A stretch of DNA of 64,000 nt from Owenia fusiformis (taxonomy: Eukaryota; Annelida; Polychaeta; Sabellida; Oweniidae), in assembly GCA_903813345.2 (NCBI GenBank), contig CAIIXF020000007.1, positions 19,949,564 through 20,013,563 on the forward strand, written 5' to 3'. This document shows, piece after piece, positions 25,901-36,332 of the stretch. The position numbers and the translations under genes are program-made. Every line of letters begins with the position of its first letter. Within the stretch, counting starts at the first letter, position 1. The notes beneath the pieces were generated by a model, which saw nothing but the letters and a program-made list of their open reading frames with translations, had not been told where the DNA came from and did no database searches.

Positions 25901-28900
25901 ATGAACCAGGCTTATGAATCACATTTATATGATGATACTAATAATTAAGTATAATTATAACATAATTAATATTTAATTTTTGGGCTATATCACCACGGGG
26001 GATAAGCAAAACGAGGGCGAAGCCACGGACTGTGACTCGCGTAATTCAAAACGAGATTACAACGCATTATAGCTGAACAATGGCGGTAAGTCCAAACTTA
26101 ATTTGGAAGGCATGTTAGAATTTGGGGTAGATTATTGGTTTGGATATTCTACAGAATAGCTAGTATGTTCCAGTCGGTGATCAACATATTCATAGTCCAC
26201 CTGCAATGGCATTCTTTGTGCTCGGCTGTCCAATAGTTTAGCATGAACACAAATGAATTCGAAATCTGCCACAAAAAATGTAATTTTGTCAATATTTGTC
26301 CCTAATATACCGATTTAAACAAAGGAATCAAAAATGACATCGAATTAATATAATTATTCATGTTCTGTTGTTACAATTACATCTTCGTGTGATATTTGGT
26401 AAGCGGAAAACGTACAATAACATAGACAATTGGAATTTTTGATAGTCGCAGTCCATCCATCTGTTCAACGCAGTCCGCGACTCAGTGTTGCTTTATATCT
26501 GAAGCTGAACGCAATCACAGCCAAAGGTAGATAGCACAATGTGTGTACAGGTGTGGCCGAAATGGAGCAACTTTGGACAAAATTGAATATAAAGGGCTAT
26601 TTTAATAGACCTACATCGTGTCTCAATCCATTCTGCAAATATATACAAGCTGTCAAATACAGCTGAAATCATGAATTTATGGTAGCTAGCAATATTGATG
26701 GACTGTTGGAAAGATCACCCAAAATTACATTAACTCACCAACTCTCCAATTATTTGATATTTTCCTGATGATATCTTAAATACTAGTTAATGTACCCTTC
26801 CCCAACAGCTTTTATTGCATCATCAAAAAGTTAATTGTTTCGCATTTCTACTTCTTATAAAAAGTCTCACCACTATCCAATTATCTATATATTTAACCCT
26901 ATCCACAAATTGGTTTGTAATAAACATATTATGTTGTCATCTTGCGCTCGACTGTTCTGCCAAATACGCTATTGAATTGCCATATTTCTAGGTCTTAAAC
27001 GATACAATATAGCAATTTGGGACATTGATTCAGGTAATAGATATATGTTAATTAACGTAACTTTGAATGATAATCTGGATGCTGACTTTCTTTTCCTGAA
27101 ACAATAATAGCGTAGGAATATAGTTTACACTTTCTTATTTATTTCGTGTTCGCGGCTGGACTGCGTTGCTTAGAATATCAATGGAGGCTGTGTTGCGTTG
27201 TTGAAATAGCTTTGTTTACTGGACTGCGTCCACTATGAATGCGCAGTTTGAATCTAATTTTCTCCTCATGAACACATTCTATTATCAAATCATTTTCACG
27301 AATTATACTCGGAGCCTCAACTAACCTTTAGATATCAGAAACGTGTTAAAACTCCTTTCAAGTGTATAGTAAATTAAATAATATGCACATATTTTACACG
27401 TAAAATCAGAACTTTCCTACTGTTTTAGCTTGATCTGGACAACTGCTTATTTTCTTATCTACAGACCAACAGTAGATACAGAGTAATATTTTGGTCACCG
27501 ATTAGACACTACGATTGCATTTAAAATTCCTGGATTTCTCTATTTTGTCGGAAGAAGCAGAAGGCACTGCCAGATGTCCCTCCATTTTGGCGCTGGGCTG
27601 CGGTGTAAAGTTACGCGAGTCCGTGGCTCTGCCCTCGTTTTGCTTATCCCCCGTGATCACAGTCACTTTAGTATAGTTAGTAATACACAATTTGTATTAA
27701 TTGTAGTGACCCCTGACTCACGCAGAAGAGGTAGTCCTCGTAGATCAAGTTTAGCAACTAGCTATTCTGAACAGCTTTGTAAGTTCTACACAAATCTGTG
27801 TGGCAGCTGCACCATTCAAGACTCTATGGCTAAACACCAATAGCTCTGTGTGTAACATATTGTCACAAATTGTGTTACGCTAGACACCAAATTCTTTAAC
27901 ATTTCACTTCAAATACTGAGACACTTGATCACAAAGACCCCAAACTCTGTAACATTCATCTTTTAATTCTTTGACACTATACTCCAAATTCTGTAACACT
28001 AACCTTCAAATTCTGTGACACTAGACTCCAAATTCTGAACCATTCATATTCAAGTTTTTGATACTAGGCCCAAATCTGTGACATTCCTATTCAAATTCTT
28101 GACAAGAGACCCCAAATTCTGTAACATTCCTCTTCAAACTTTTTGACAGTAGACCCTAAATTCTGTAACATTCCTCTTCAAACTTTTTGACAGTAGATCC
28201 CAAGTTCTGTAACATTCCTCTTCAGATTCTGTGTGACAAGACCCCAATTTTGTAACACCCCCTTCAAATTCTTTGACACTAGACCCCAAATTCTGTAATG
28301 TTTTCTCAATTTCTTTGACACTAGACCAACTTCTGTAATGTTCCTCTGTAAATTCTGTGACACAAGACCCTAATTTCTGTAATATTCCTTTTCAAATTTT
28401 ATTTTTATTGACACAATACTCTAATTTCTGTAACATTTCCCTTCAAATTCTGTGTTGCACGACCCCAAATTTTCTTAACATTCCTCTTCAAATTCTGTAA
28501 CACAAGACCACAATTTCCGTAACATTCCTCTTCAAATTCTGTGACACAAGACCATAATTTCCGTAACATTCCTCTTCAAATTCTGTGACAAAAGACCCTT
28601 ATTTCTGTAACATTTCTCTTCAAATTCGGTGACAAAAGACCCTAATTTTTGTGACTTCTCATTTCGTGTACTGTGACACTTACCACAAATACTGTGACAC
28701 ACAACATAAAAACTGACATTTCACCATAGATACTTGACACTGATATTTTCCCCACCAATATTGTGATACTAAAAGACCATCCTGGCACATCTGACTAAAA
28801 TGCTTGAGTAATTTACTTTCACACTTGCAGTATTTTGCAGAGCTGCACATTTAATTGAACAACCGTAAAAATTACTATATCGCACAAGCTCTCTAATAAG

Positions 28901-31591
28901 CACTTCTGAAAATTGACACACATATTAATAATCATCAGGGTTTTGTATTCTTCATTCAATACTAGATCTCTTTAACTTTATTGATGCTCTCGTTGGGCTT
29001 TCTATAAGTCCCTTTACCATATGCTTGATCCTTATATTTCAAGCCAATATTGTCTCTGGCTGGTGCTTACATTGGTCCAAATATACATGTACTCTATCCT
29101 TATATATCAAATCAATACACTGTACCTTCCTTTTGGCAGATGCTTTCATTTAGGGGTCATTTGCTATCCTTGTATTTTAAATGAATACTTTTACTGTTTA
29201 AGCTGATGCTTTTAATGGGCTGTTTATCTTTGTATATGTACATGCACTTGATCTATATACTGTATACATGGTATTTAATCCGAGTGTTTAATTTGCCGAA
29301 TGGTCATATTTTATCATTTCCTAATAACAAGAAATTTCCCATTGGATTTGGATAACATTATAAAGATGATATTTCCAACATTTAATTATCCAAACCTGAA
29401 AAATATTAGGCAATTATAGGCAAATTAAATGATTAGGCAAAATTACCACTTATACAGTATTCCAAAGGGGAGTTTCATTCAATACATGCCATTCATATAT
29501 TATATACATTTGAGACAGCACACTGTATCTCAGTATATTTCTGAATCATTCTATATAACTTCTGTTTTAGGATTTTTTTTATCATATATTGCATCTATGC
29601 TCTGGAACAGTCTACTTCTCAAGCTGTGTGTTTTGTGTACAAACTTTTTTATATAATGTCAGATTATTGTATATAATGCCACATTAATGTACATATAATT
29701 TTGATTATTGTATACAATGTTTGATTTTGTACTATTTTATATGAAAATCTTGAAAGCATACCAGGCAGGGTTTCTAACTCTACAATAAGGGCAAATTCAG
29801 GCAGGGACTACAGTGTCAATACTGGCACCTTAATTTTGATTGATATCCCAGTCGTGCAACATGGGGTGGTCAGTGTTGAAGAGATGCAAATGTCAGGAAA
29901 TTTCATTGTTCAGTCTATAGGAACCCTGCCTAGTTGAATCACTTTACACATTATATCTAACATGTTCAAACTTATTAATCATCAATAATATTAAAGTGTA
30001 TCAATCTCTGATGCTGCTCCTAAAATTTAAAAAAAAAATAAAACTCACTATGTGAGCTAATAATTAAAATAATCTGTAACCTAATCATACCTTATGTTAA
30101 AATTAAAGTATGGCCACAAGCTTTGAAAGTTTTGAATATTTTCTCAAGCTTTGAAAATATCTGATAATATTGTCAAAAATCCTGATCATATTATTAACTT
30201 AGAATTTAAATTGTTTTTTTGCAGCTGATAGCAAGAGGGGACGACCCCCTGATGGCAAAAAGGCCCAGGATAAGAAAAAGGACATTGGCAAACCACCAAA
30301 AGGAAAAGAGGTATGAGACCTCATCAGAATAATATCATCTCTATCATCTTTTATTAATGATTTTGTTGCTTTATTGGTGCTTTTGACTCAAGATTTCTTT
30401 AAATGTGAAGATTAAAAAGTGATATGATTTGAAAATTTTTAATTCATTAAAAGCTTTCTTGCACAATAAAAAAATTCATATTTGTCTTTGATTCCTATTC
30501 AGCTCATAAGTTTACATGTCCCAGTCAGCCATCTTGAATTACCTGTTTAAACTGAAAATTATGTATTTAGATTTTTTAATGGAAAAATTGGCAACAACTG
30601 CTTATTACATAAATTGTTTCTGTCAGATATTGTTGTAAAATAATATTTTAATGTTATTCCAGGCAGGGGCTCCTAAAAAGTCATCATCACCCACAAAACA
30701 ATTGAAAGGTGGCATTAGAGGGGTGGGTGACTCGTTGAACAGGACAGGCACACCCACCAGTCTTGCCCCCACCCCGATACCTGGAGCTGACCCAACCGTG
30801 GATAAAAAATACAAAGATAAGCTATACATTCAGGTAAATCTAGGCTCTACAGTAAAACATTCACTCGGAATCTCTCTGCGAGTGTTCACAATATAGGCTG
30901 ATCACATATTTAAATATTTAATGTTGATTAATATAAAAGAATTAGATGAGATGAGTGAAATGTTGAAAGCAATTTTGTTGATAGGGGCCTCATCAATTTC
31001 AAACAGTCTTAATGAAAAAGACCATGGTGTTTGGTTACAATCATGGGTACAATTTTTGTTCAGTAAAACTAGAGCAAATAGAAAAGTTCTAAAAATCAAG
31101 CCCAATGTCCTGTTCAAGAACCAAATTTCTTACTACTTGGAATCCATAGTACTAATACTCCCTATCAATATTCATATTCTACTTGTTGCAACTCGATCTA
31201 TTTGAGTTTATCTGATAATGAGGATTTCAGCAAAGGTGTATTGACCTTACATGGGGATATCATCTGATCATTCTGGGAATAGATACAGAATCCTCATTAT
31301 CTCAGAAGAACTCAAGGTGATAGAGTATCCTACAAGTAGACTCATGTGGGATATTATTGGTAGAATCCATTTTCAATAGTTAGAATAGGGGGTTCTTAAA
31401 CAGGACATTGAAGCTTAACAGAGGGCCCTTTGATTTCTTGTTAGGTACTAAACAATAATATATAATGTCTTGTTTTCCAGATGTACAAACTTCTACAGGA
31501 TAGCTTAGATAAAATGGACTTTATGTTTAAAGATATACAAACTGTGGAGAACTTTGATGAACTTGAAAATCTTATGAAGACGCTAGGATAG
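7806..31591 (+). CDS. MYCBPAP: MYCBP-associated protein (MYCBPAP), 25-exon gene
   Basis: Exons, phase-checked at every junction: 7806-7917 (exon 1e), 8022-8182, 9970-10076, 13557-13728, 14066-14234, 14496-14615, 15063-15126, 15896-15978, 16894-16914, 18069-18187, 18517-18656, 18912-19134, 19355-19427, 19618-19805, 20072-20332, 21503-21627, 21902-22011, 22511-22561, 23307-23357, 24369-24389, 25139-25177, 27707-27778, 30225-30310, 30663-30833, 31481-31591. They sum to 2850 nt (949 aa), close to the vertebrate protein as I recall it. Family signature: NYRKTQETRYLIDRSIPAM near residues 257-275. Residues ~430-585 form a beta-rich region resembling an ASH/MSP-type domain (FECYSGQRCTSFLEIKNDGT, then PFVFKSPNSGVFTEQW). 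A helical region follows (~585-710), then a basic Ser/Lys/Pro-rich tail. Known of the family: binds MYCBP/AMY-1 and belongs to the ciliary central apparatus and sperm tail. Least certain are the short exons at 16894, 22511, 23307, 24369 and 25139, which rest on phase and splice sites. Confidence 0.92.
8454..9239. mobile_element. MITE with ~28-bp terminal inverted repeats
   Basis: A 786-bp element in intron 2. The left end is ATACCGTATTCTCTGTAATT followed by A(C)CGCCCA. The right end is its near-perfect reverse complement (...TGGGCGCTAATTACAGAG, then AATACGGTAT). A second internal ACCGTATTCTCT motif at ~9037 suggests a nested or rearranged terminus. There is no transposase frame. The superfamily is not clear from the ends. 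Confidence 0.75.
9295..9470. repeat. Copy of a GTGGTGACATTTTG interspersed repeat (copy 1, truncated)
   Basis: Shares TTAAAGTCTCCAACTTTTTG, TGGATGGTG and the 3' block GTGACATTTTGCCTTGTTAATGCC with copies at 14768-14895 and 47948-48440. The palindromic left end seen in those copies is missing here. Boundaries are approximate. Confidence 0.6.
11662..12855 (-). CDS. Galactoside alpha-1,2-fucosyltransferase, GT11 family, intronless and nested
   Basis: A complete 397-aa, single-exon frame on the minus strand inside MYCBPAP intron 3. A signal-anchor segment lies at residues ~34-54 (KIILSLVGIQWMILLMYIFL) after a basic cytosolic tail, so it should be a type II Golgi enzyme. It is followed by a stem with N-glycosylation sites (for example NLT, NET). 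The GT11 motifs are in order: SLGLGIGNRIFQFAG (~141-155), HIRRGD (268-273, GDP-fucose site), FIVYSNDMVWC (~306-316) and VGTFGWWLAWFTGG (351-364). The expected reaction is transfer of fucose from GDP-fucose to terminal galactose of glycans. Met23 is an alternative start that would give a shorter tail. Length and motif spacing fit an intact enzyme. The acceptor cannot be read from sequence. Confidence 0.93.
   Translation of the reverse strand: MDVSIISSFYSVSIHATIKYFKMWSIVRQYQNNKIILSLVGIQWMILLMYIFLTTHQDMCLQRRINIKDSTEYINLTENTKKIQTGSFNTNKYTELTQKISRLEKSQSETIKNPAIGANAKDGETRGRFINETKPQICVVSLGLGIGNRIFQFAGIFGITNGTILPTFSKTATTLMDTFNITLPDKSMSSKCEKQVKEKYCCVYDKTFTQANLENLSIRPYFQTWRYFQHMESKLRSALKFHEKILQTARMNLKKLGLNKTDTMVNIHIRRGDMQFYGKYGFKVAPMSYINHSMEYFKKKYPTAKFIVYSNDMVWCKAKLAGNERLVFAENNSVAVDLAMASLGTHTIMTVGTFGWWLAWFTGGETVYYKDWPIPNSPLAKSVKHEDYFHPNWKGMI
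14296..14407. repeat. Hairpin, ~39-bp inverted repeat in MYCBPAP intron 5
   Basis: The left arm contains TATCGAGGGTACAAGAGATT and GAGACAGTCAT. The right arm holds the complements ATGACTGTCTC and CATGTACCCTCGATA, with a loop of ~32 bp. It lies between the exons ending at 14234 and starting at 14496. It may be a tiny MITE or a structured intronic RNA; there is nothing to distinguish them. Confidence 0.8.
14768..14895. repeat. Short copy of the GTCACCACC interspersed repeat (copy 2)
   Basis: Starts TTATGTCACCACCAAAAGTG, a small palindrome ending GTGGTGACATA. It continues with TCTCCAACTTTTTGTGGATG and ends GGTGGTGACATTTTGC then ATGTTAATGCC. At ~126 bp it is an internally deleted version of the longer copy at 47948. 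Confidence 0.7.
16894..16914 (+). CDS. MYCBPAP: MYCBPAP 21-nt microexon (cassette)
   Basis: TTGCCAG|GAGAGACGG...AAAG|GTATAT encodes ETDYKK plus split Gly codons. Both flanking junctions are phase 1, so including or skipping the 21 nt keeps the frame. The preceding polypyrimidine tract is fair. Supported by splice signals and phase only. Confidence 0.55.
24369..24389 (+). CDS. MYCBPAP: MYCBPAP 21-nt microexon 2
   Basis: ATCAATCAG|GAGGGAGAG...ACAAT|GTAAGT with a strong T-rich tract upstream and a consensus donor. It encodes RGREGKQ plus a split codon, and phase 1 enters and leaves, so it is frame-neutral. It joins an acidic/Ser-rich linker region of the protein. Confidence 0.5.
25994..27655. 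mobile_element. 1.66-kb non-autonomous TIR element with 5-bp target duplication
   Basis: The left end CACGGGGGATAAGCAAAACG, continuing AGGGC(G)AAGCCACGGACT, is mirrored at the right end (CCGTGGCTCTGCCCTCG, then TTTTGCTTATCCCCCGTG), about 50 bp in all. ATCAC flanks both ends directly (25989-25993 and 27656-27660) as a 5-bp duplication. No transposase frame is present. A 5-bp duplication and a CAC terminus are known for Transib-like elements, but the superfamily call is only inference. The right end lies 51 bp from the MYCBPAP exon at 27707, so the element forms part of that exon's upstream context. Confidence 0.85.
27860..28770 (+). repeat. Degenerate minisatellite, ~42-47-bp unit
   Basis: About twenty diverged copies of a unit resembling GACACTAGACCCCAAATTCT, then GTAACATTCCTCTTCAAATT. 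Copies differ by point changes and small indels, so the array is old. It lies in the MYCBPAP intron 27779-30224. Short open frames within it are by-products of the repeat. Confidence 0.88.
28771..30224. other. Intronic sequence, loosely repetitive, no gene
   Basis: Part of the last long MYCBPAP intron. A weak ~70-bp periodicity (CTTATAT, TTTCAAGCCAATA-like phrases) is visible at ~29000-29230. Otherwise nothing is recognised before the acceptor at 30224. Confidence 0.4.
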
Positions 31592-32260
31592 AAACTAATG
31601 AAATGTATTATGGGACATTTCCAAAACTGGAATGAACAACCAATCAGTTGTTCATGTTCAGTGAAACTATTCAAAGGATCATACTTTTGAAGCTTTTTGT
31701 ATGTTTGCATAAACTGATGAAGTGAGCAAATATTTGGGATTATTTGATTTGTTATGATTGACTTACACCATATCTAAGCTTGCATGTAAACGGTCCAAGC
31801 TCCCATTCCAGTCTTTAGTTTTGAAAGATGACCCTCATACATTTAAATGTATTGTTGAAGTTGTTGAAACAATGAGTTTTGGATTACTATTTCCAGCACA
31901 ATTCTGTCCATGAGTTACAATTCCATCCATGAAGCACCATTCCGTCCATAAACAGTGTGTAAATGTGATATCATGTTGTTATGTATTATTTCATTGAAAT
32001 ATATTTTAATTATATACAAATATAATTTTGATTTTTAAGTTAGTCACATACATCCACTTGGTAGTTCTCTGGCAAAAATAAATGAGTACTTACAAATCTG
32101 AAAATACTTGTATAATGTGGTAAACTTCCAGTGCTATGACGTATAAGAGAATAATGTGTAAATATTCCATTCTCAATAGGCCTATGTTCCAACAGCACAT
32201 ATTTCAATGAAAGTAACAGGACCCAAGCTTTTATTTTGCCAATTCATATTTTCAACATGC
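31592..32260 (+). other. MYCBPAP: MYCBPAP 3' UTR and candidate polyadenylation signal
   Basis: After the TAG at 31589-31591 no coding sequence is seen. AATAAA at 32077-32082 is the first convincing polyadenylation hexamer downstream. The actual cleavage site is not determinable. Confidence 0.5.
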
Positions 32261-32264
32261 TTAA

Positions 32265-33379
32265 GGTGCAGTGGTACCTAAAAGGAAATGACAAAACAGG
32301 AAGTGACAAAAAATGTGTCATTTTTTGAACAAAGATAACAGAGTTCTGTTTTGACCTCCAGTCAATTACTCAGATTCGAGTAGGTAGTTACCAGTTTCGC
32401 CACCAGGTGGCTGATTCGGGGGAAATAACATGGCAGGGTATTACAAAATTCCCTTTAGCTTGAATAATCATCAGTTTTAGTGGTTCACTTTTTATGTTAC
32501 CCTTATGTCCCTGATAGTTATACAAATCAAAATATGTCCAGTAAAAGAAAATATTACCTGCCCAACACAGGAAAAGATATTTCACTTTTTGTGGTTTTAC
32601 AACATGGGGTCTATGGGGAATCTCCCGACCTAGAAGTCACATTTTTAAAGAAAATTAAATTTTCAAAGCTGATAAACTCTTCAGAACCACATTTCTAGAT
32701 GTAATTTTACATGTAGATTCCAAATATGACATCAGTTTGACTGAATTTGGAATTTTTAATGACGTAAATGAAGATTATTTCTACTCTCATCTAGGATATT
32801 CAAATAGTTCCACATATCATTTACAGGACAAGGATCACAATGTACATGGTCAGAATGACCCTAAACATGGTGAAATAACTTTTTCAGCCCTCTGAAAATG
32901 TGACTGGAAAATAGCTAAAAGTAGGACCTTTGGAAAGGTCACTGAACAAATTCTTTTGAATTTTTCTGAAAATGTGCCCAAAATATTGTTCTAAGTAATA
33001 CAATCTTTGAAAATGTGATATCATTGAATTGAAAGGCAATCTATTTTCCTTTTTATGACCACCATTTTTGTTTCGGACAATTTTCTAAATTTCGAAGATT
33101 GTATCAGTTAGAGCAATATATTGGGTACATTTTCTGAAAAATTCAAAAGATTCTGTTCAGTGACCTTTTCTGAGGGCTACTTTTAGCTATTATTCAGTCA
33201 CATTTTCAGTGGTGATTTCAAAGTCATTTCAAATAGTTCCAGATATCATTTACATGACCAGGATCACAATGTCCATGGTCATAATGACCCTAAATATGAT
33301 GAAATAACATTTTCAGCTGGAAATTACACATTTTTTGTCACTTCCTGTTTTGTCATTTCCTGTTAAGTACCACTGCACC
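32265..33379. mobile_element. piggyBac-like MITE flanked by TTAA
   Basis: TTAA at 32261-32264 and 33380-33383 flank ~55-bp inverted repeats: GGTGCAGTGGTACCTAAAAG, then GAAATGACAAAACAGGAAGT at the left, and the complement ending AAGTACCACTGCACC at the right. TTAA target duplication is diagnostic of the piggyBac superfamily. There is no transposase. The interior is itself palindromic around ~33040 and contains a nested MITE (32371-32794). Confidence 0.85.
32371..32794. mobile_element. ~425-bp MITE, copy A (nested in the piggyBac-like element)
   Basis: Starts CAGATTCGAGTAGGTAGTTA and ends TTTCTACTCTCATCTAG. It is closely similar along its whole length to 39003-39430. The short TIR is AGATKCGAGTAG and its complement. 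The right part, TTTTACATGTAGATT and ATGACGTAAAT, is shared by both copies. Confidence 0.75.
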
Positions 33380-33599
33380 TTAAACCACTCTAATTTGATC
33401 TATTAAATATCTGAATCACTATTTTAAAAGATTTTGTGGTTAGAAACTTAGCAATAACAGGGCATGCCAGAAGGACTTTGGACCAATTATCACTCTCTTT
33501 AACTTGGTAACTTAGAATTTCATGTCTAAACTAACGAAAAATAAAATATGAACCTCTAAATGAATTGATTTGCTTGTTTTGCTAAAATGAAACTAGACA

Positions 33600-34310
33600 A
33601 CAGCAATGCCAGGGCATGGCAAATCCCATCAAACGGCCTAGGCTGTCCTCTTTACTACGATTTTAGTAACAGCAAACTTCATAAAACAACATTTTTTCAA
33701 AATGGCCACTTTCTAGCAAAATTGTCAATAAACAGTGTACCATGTTTTTACTTTTTGAGTTTCAGTGGAAAATGTAAAATAACACGCATGAAAATGGCCG
33801 CCATTTTCAAAATGGCAATGTACTAGCCAAAGTGTCAAAATGGCTGCCTAAAAGCCAGTGTCAAAAGACAGTGTGCCATGCTTTTAAGTCGTCCTATATT
33901 AAATAAGAACAAAATCTCTCTACTACTTTTGAAGTTATAGCAAAAATCATAAAATAGCGTGTAACGGCTGCCATTTTCAAAGATGGCTGCCATGTGTTTC
34001 CTAAATATCTACATTTCTACCTTTATTAATATCTTATCAAACTTTTTTGCCTTGAAACGTATAGATATTACAGTTTTACATTTGTACCTAAATTACTGTA
34101 AAATCGGCACTAAAACAGCTGCCATTTTGATACGAGTGGCAATTTTAAAAATCGACTTTAGAGCCAACGTTCTACTGACATAGGGCACATGTGTATAAAA
34201 TATAAACAAAATCGGGCCAGCAGTATTTGAGTTATCGCCTGGACAGACGTACGGACAGAGGCGTTCTCCATATCCCTCAAAACTTCGTTTGATGGGATAA
34301 TAACATATTT
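33600..34310. repeat. Probable interspersed repeat with short inverted ends
   Basis: Begins near GGCAAATCCCATCAAACGGC and ends near TTCGTTTGATGGGATAA, a ~14-bp inverted pair. Phrases such as AAAATGGC(C/T)GCCATTTT recur inside. A related start (GGCAAATCCCAACAAAC) is seen at ~35618. No coding content; the class is unknown. Confidence 0.45.
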
Positions 34311-34762
34311 GCAGTTAATTTCATTTTCATGCTACAGGATGTCCCAGAAGTAATATTATGCTGTAAAAAGTAATTTGATAAGAAAGCAATATAAAATTCA
34401 CACATTGCCTTGCAGACTACACATACAGTTTGCTATGGCAACCATAAATGGAGTTTTGATGAATTTTTATATTGTTTCCTTATCAAATAATAATTTAAAG
34501 CTTAATTGTCATTAAATGTACTTATAAGACACTCTGTAATACACACACAGGATAAACACTGGCTCTTGGCCAACTCTTATGCCACACTACCTCATGGAGA
34601 GTAGGTGCTTTAATAAACACTAATGGAGAATAAAAATTGACAACAACACTTAATTCAGAGTATGAATTTTTATTGACATATTGCATTAAAAATCTACATA
34701 TAATATAAAAGGAGATGAGTGTTGGCATAATATCTGCAAAATGTGAACAATGTCTTCAAACT

Positions 34763-35593
34763 CACAGGCTGGTATCGAAAGATTTGTCCGCTGTGACGGA
34801 GCATGCTATTTTTCATAAAAACACTAAGAATGCTTCACGATTTACTTTTTAACTCATATGTTTCGTTATGTCAAAGATAATTACTTACTCCATGCAATGG
34901 GTATGTCATTTGCGTATAACCTTCACTTCTGTTTGAAGTCCAATAACGCTATGAGTAAAGTCTATTGAAAACGGCGCCAGAGTATCAAACTCTAAAATGT
35001 ACCATTTCTCTTTTAACTTTTTAATGGCATGATATAGTGACACGATAATATTAACATATGTTTTCAGCATAAATCTGAATGTATTAATGAGATATTAATG
35101 CATTGGGTCTTTTTAATTTTTTTATAAAAAATAATATTGATATTTTTTGTCCGCTGTGACGGAGCATTTTCATAGTTCACATTTGCAACTGCTCCGTCAC
35201 AGCGGACAAAAAAATTAAACATTATTTTTTATTAAAGAATTTAAAAGACCAAATACATCAACATCTCATTTATACCTTCATAGTTATGCTGAAAACATGT
35301 GTAAATATTATCGTGTCACTATATCGTGCCATTAAAAAGTTAAACAAGAAATGGTACATTTTGAAGTATGATACTCCGGCGCCATTTTCAATAGCTTTTC
35401 TTCCCAGCGTAATTGGACTTCAAACAGAAGTGAAAGTAACCCGCAAATGATATATCCATTGCATGGAGTAAGTAATTTTGTATGGTATAACGAAACATAT
35501 GAGTTAAAAAATAAATCGTGAAGTATTCTTAGTGTTTTTATGAAAAATAGCATGCTCCGTCACAGCGGACAAATATTTCGATACCAGCCTGTG
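34763..35593. mobile_element. 831-bp fold-back element, two ~380-bp inverted arms
   Basis: The left arm starts CACAGGCTGGTATCGAAA and the right arm ends with its complement. The arms pair along almost their whole length around a centre at ~35180. The motif GTCCGCTGTGACGGAGCA occurs four times: near each outer end and back-to-back at the centre (~35147 and ~35192, opposite strands). There is no coding frame. The arms have diverged by scattered substitutions, so this is not a sequencing chimera of one strand. Confidence 0.9.
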
Positions 35594-35678
35594 AAACTAG
35601 AAAATGCAACTCCATGGCAAATCCCAACAAACATCAAATTATATTCAGCTTTTTATTTACAAAGAGATATTATACAAT

Positions 35679-35891
35679 TTAATTCTATTGAGGTGAATAC
35701 CAGTGCATCTTTCACAAGTGATATTCCACAAGCCCGAAGGGCTAGTGGAATATCATCTTGTGTAAGTATCACAGGTATTCACCGAAAATGAATACCAGTG
35801 CATCTTTCACAAGTGATATTCCACAAGCCCGAAGGGCTAGTGGAATATCATCTTGTGTAAGTATCACAGGTATTCACCGAAAATAGAATTA
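35679..35891. repeat. Hairpin-forming repeat with perfect 95-bp tandem duplication
   Basis: Units 35695-35789 and 35790-35884 are identical. Each contains the near-palindrome GATATTCCACAAGCCCGAAG with GGGCTAGTGGAATATC, and the inverted pair GAATACC/GGTATTC at its ends. The flanks ATTTAATTCTATTGAGG and AAAATAGAATTAAAT are also roughly inverted, suggesting a small MITE whose core has doubled. Confidence 0.85.
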
Positions 35892-36332
35892 AATATTTGT
35901 TTTATTATATCACTGTCATAACATCTTCTATAATTAAATAAGTCATATGTTAACATTGGAATATATTCCGTTGAATATCGCTGGTTATTTTTTAGTCACG
36001 TGTAGGACATGGGCCAATAAGAGAGTGAGGAATATGAAAGTGATATAATAATAGATAATATCCATAAAGAGGGTTGTGTTGATAGGCAGGCAGGCAGACA
36101 GAAGGATGGATGAAGGGCTTCACTACAGCCATGTTTATCTCATTTGAGCTTTGTTGGGATAAATAGAAATTTCTATGGATTGTTTTCTCATGAGATCCCC
36201 TATATAATTCATATGAATAAAAAATGACACAATATATCAAGACATGATAAAATATTTAAAAAATACAGTTCTGACTCTAACATGTAAAAACAAAGCATTA
36301 ACATAACAAAATGAGACTATAACAATATGTCA

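Noticed and set aside
28178-28363. Minus-strand repeat peptide (LQRNITELGLVSKNL-like)
   Set aside because: By-product of the degenerate minisatellite; units shift frame between copies.
33600-34310. Helitron
   Set aside because: No TC start, no CTRR end with a preceding hairpin could be fixed, and there is an inverted end pair that Helitrons lack.
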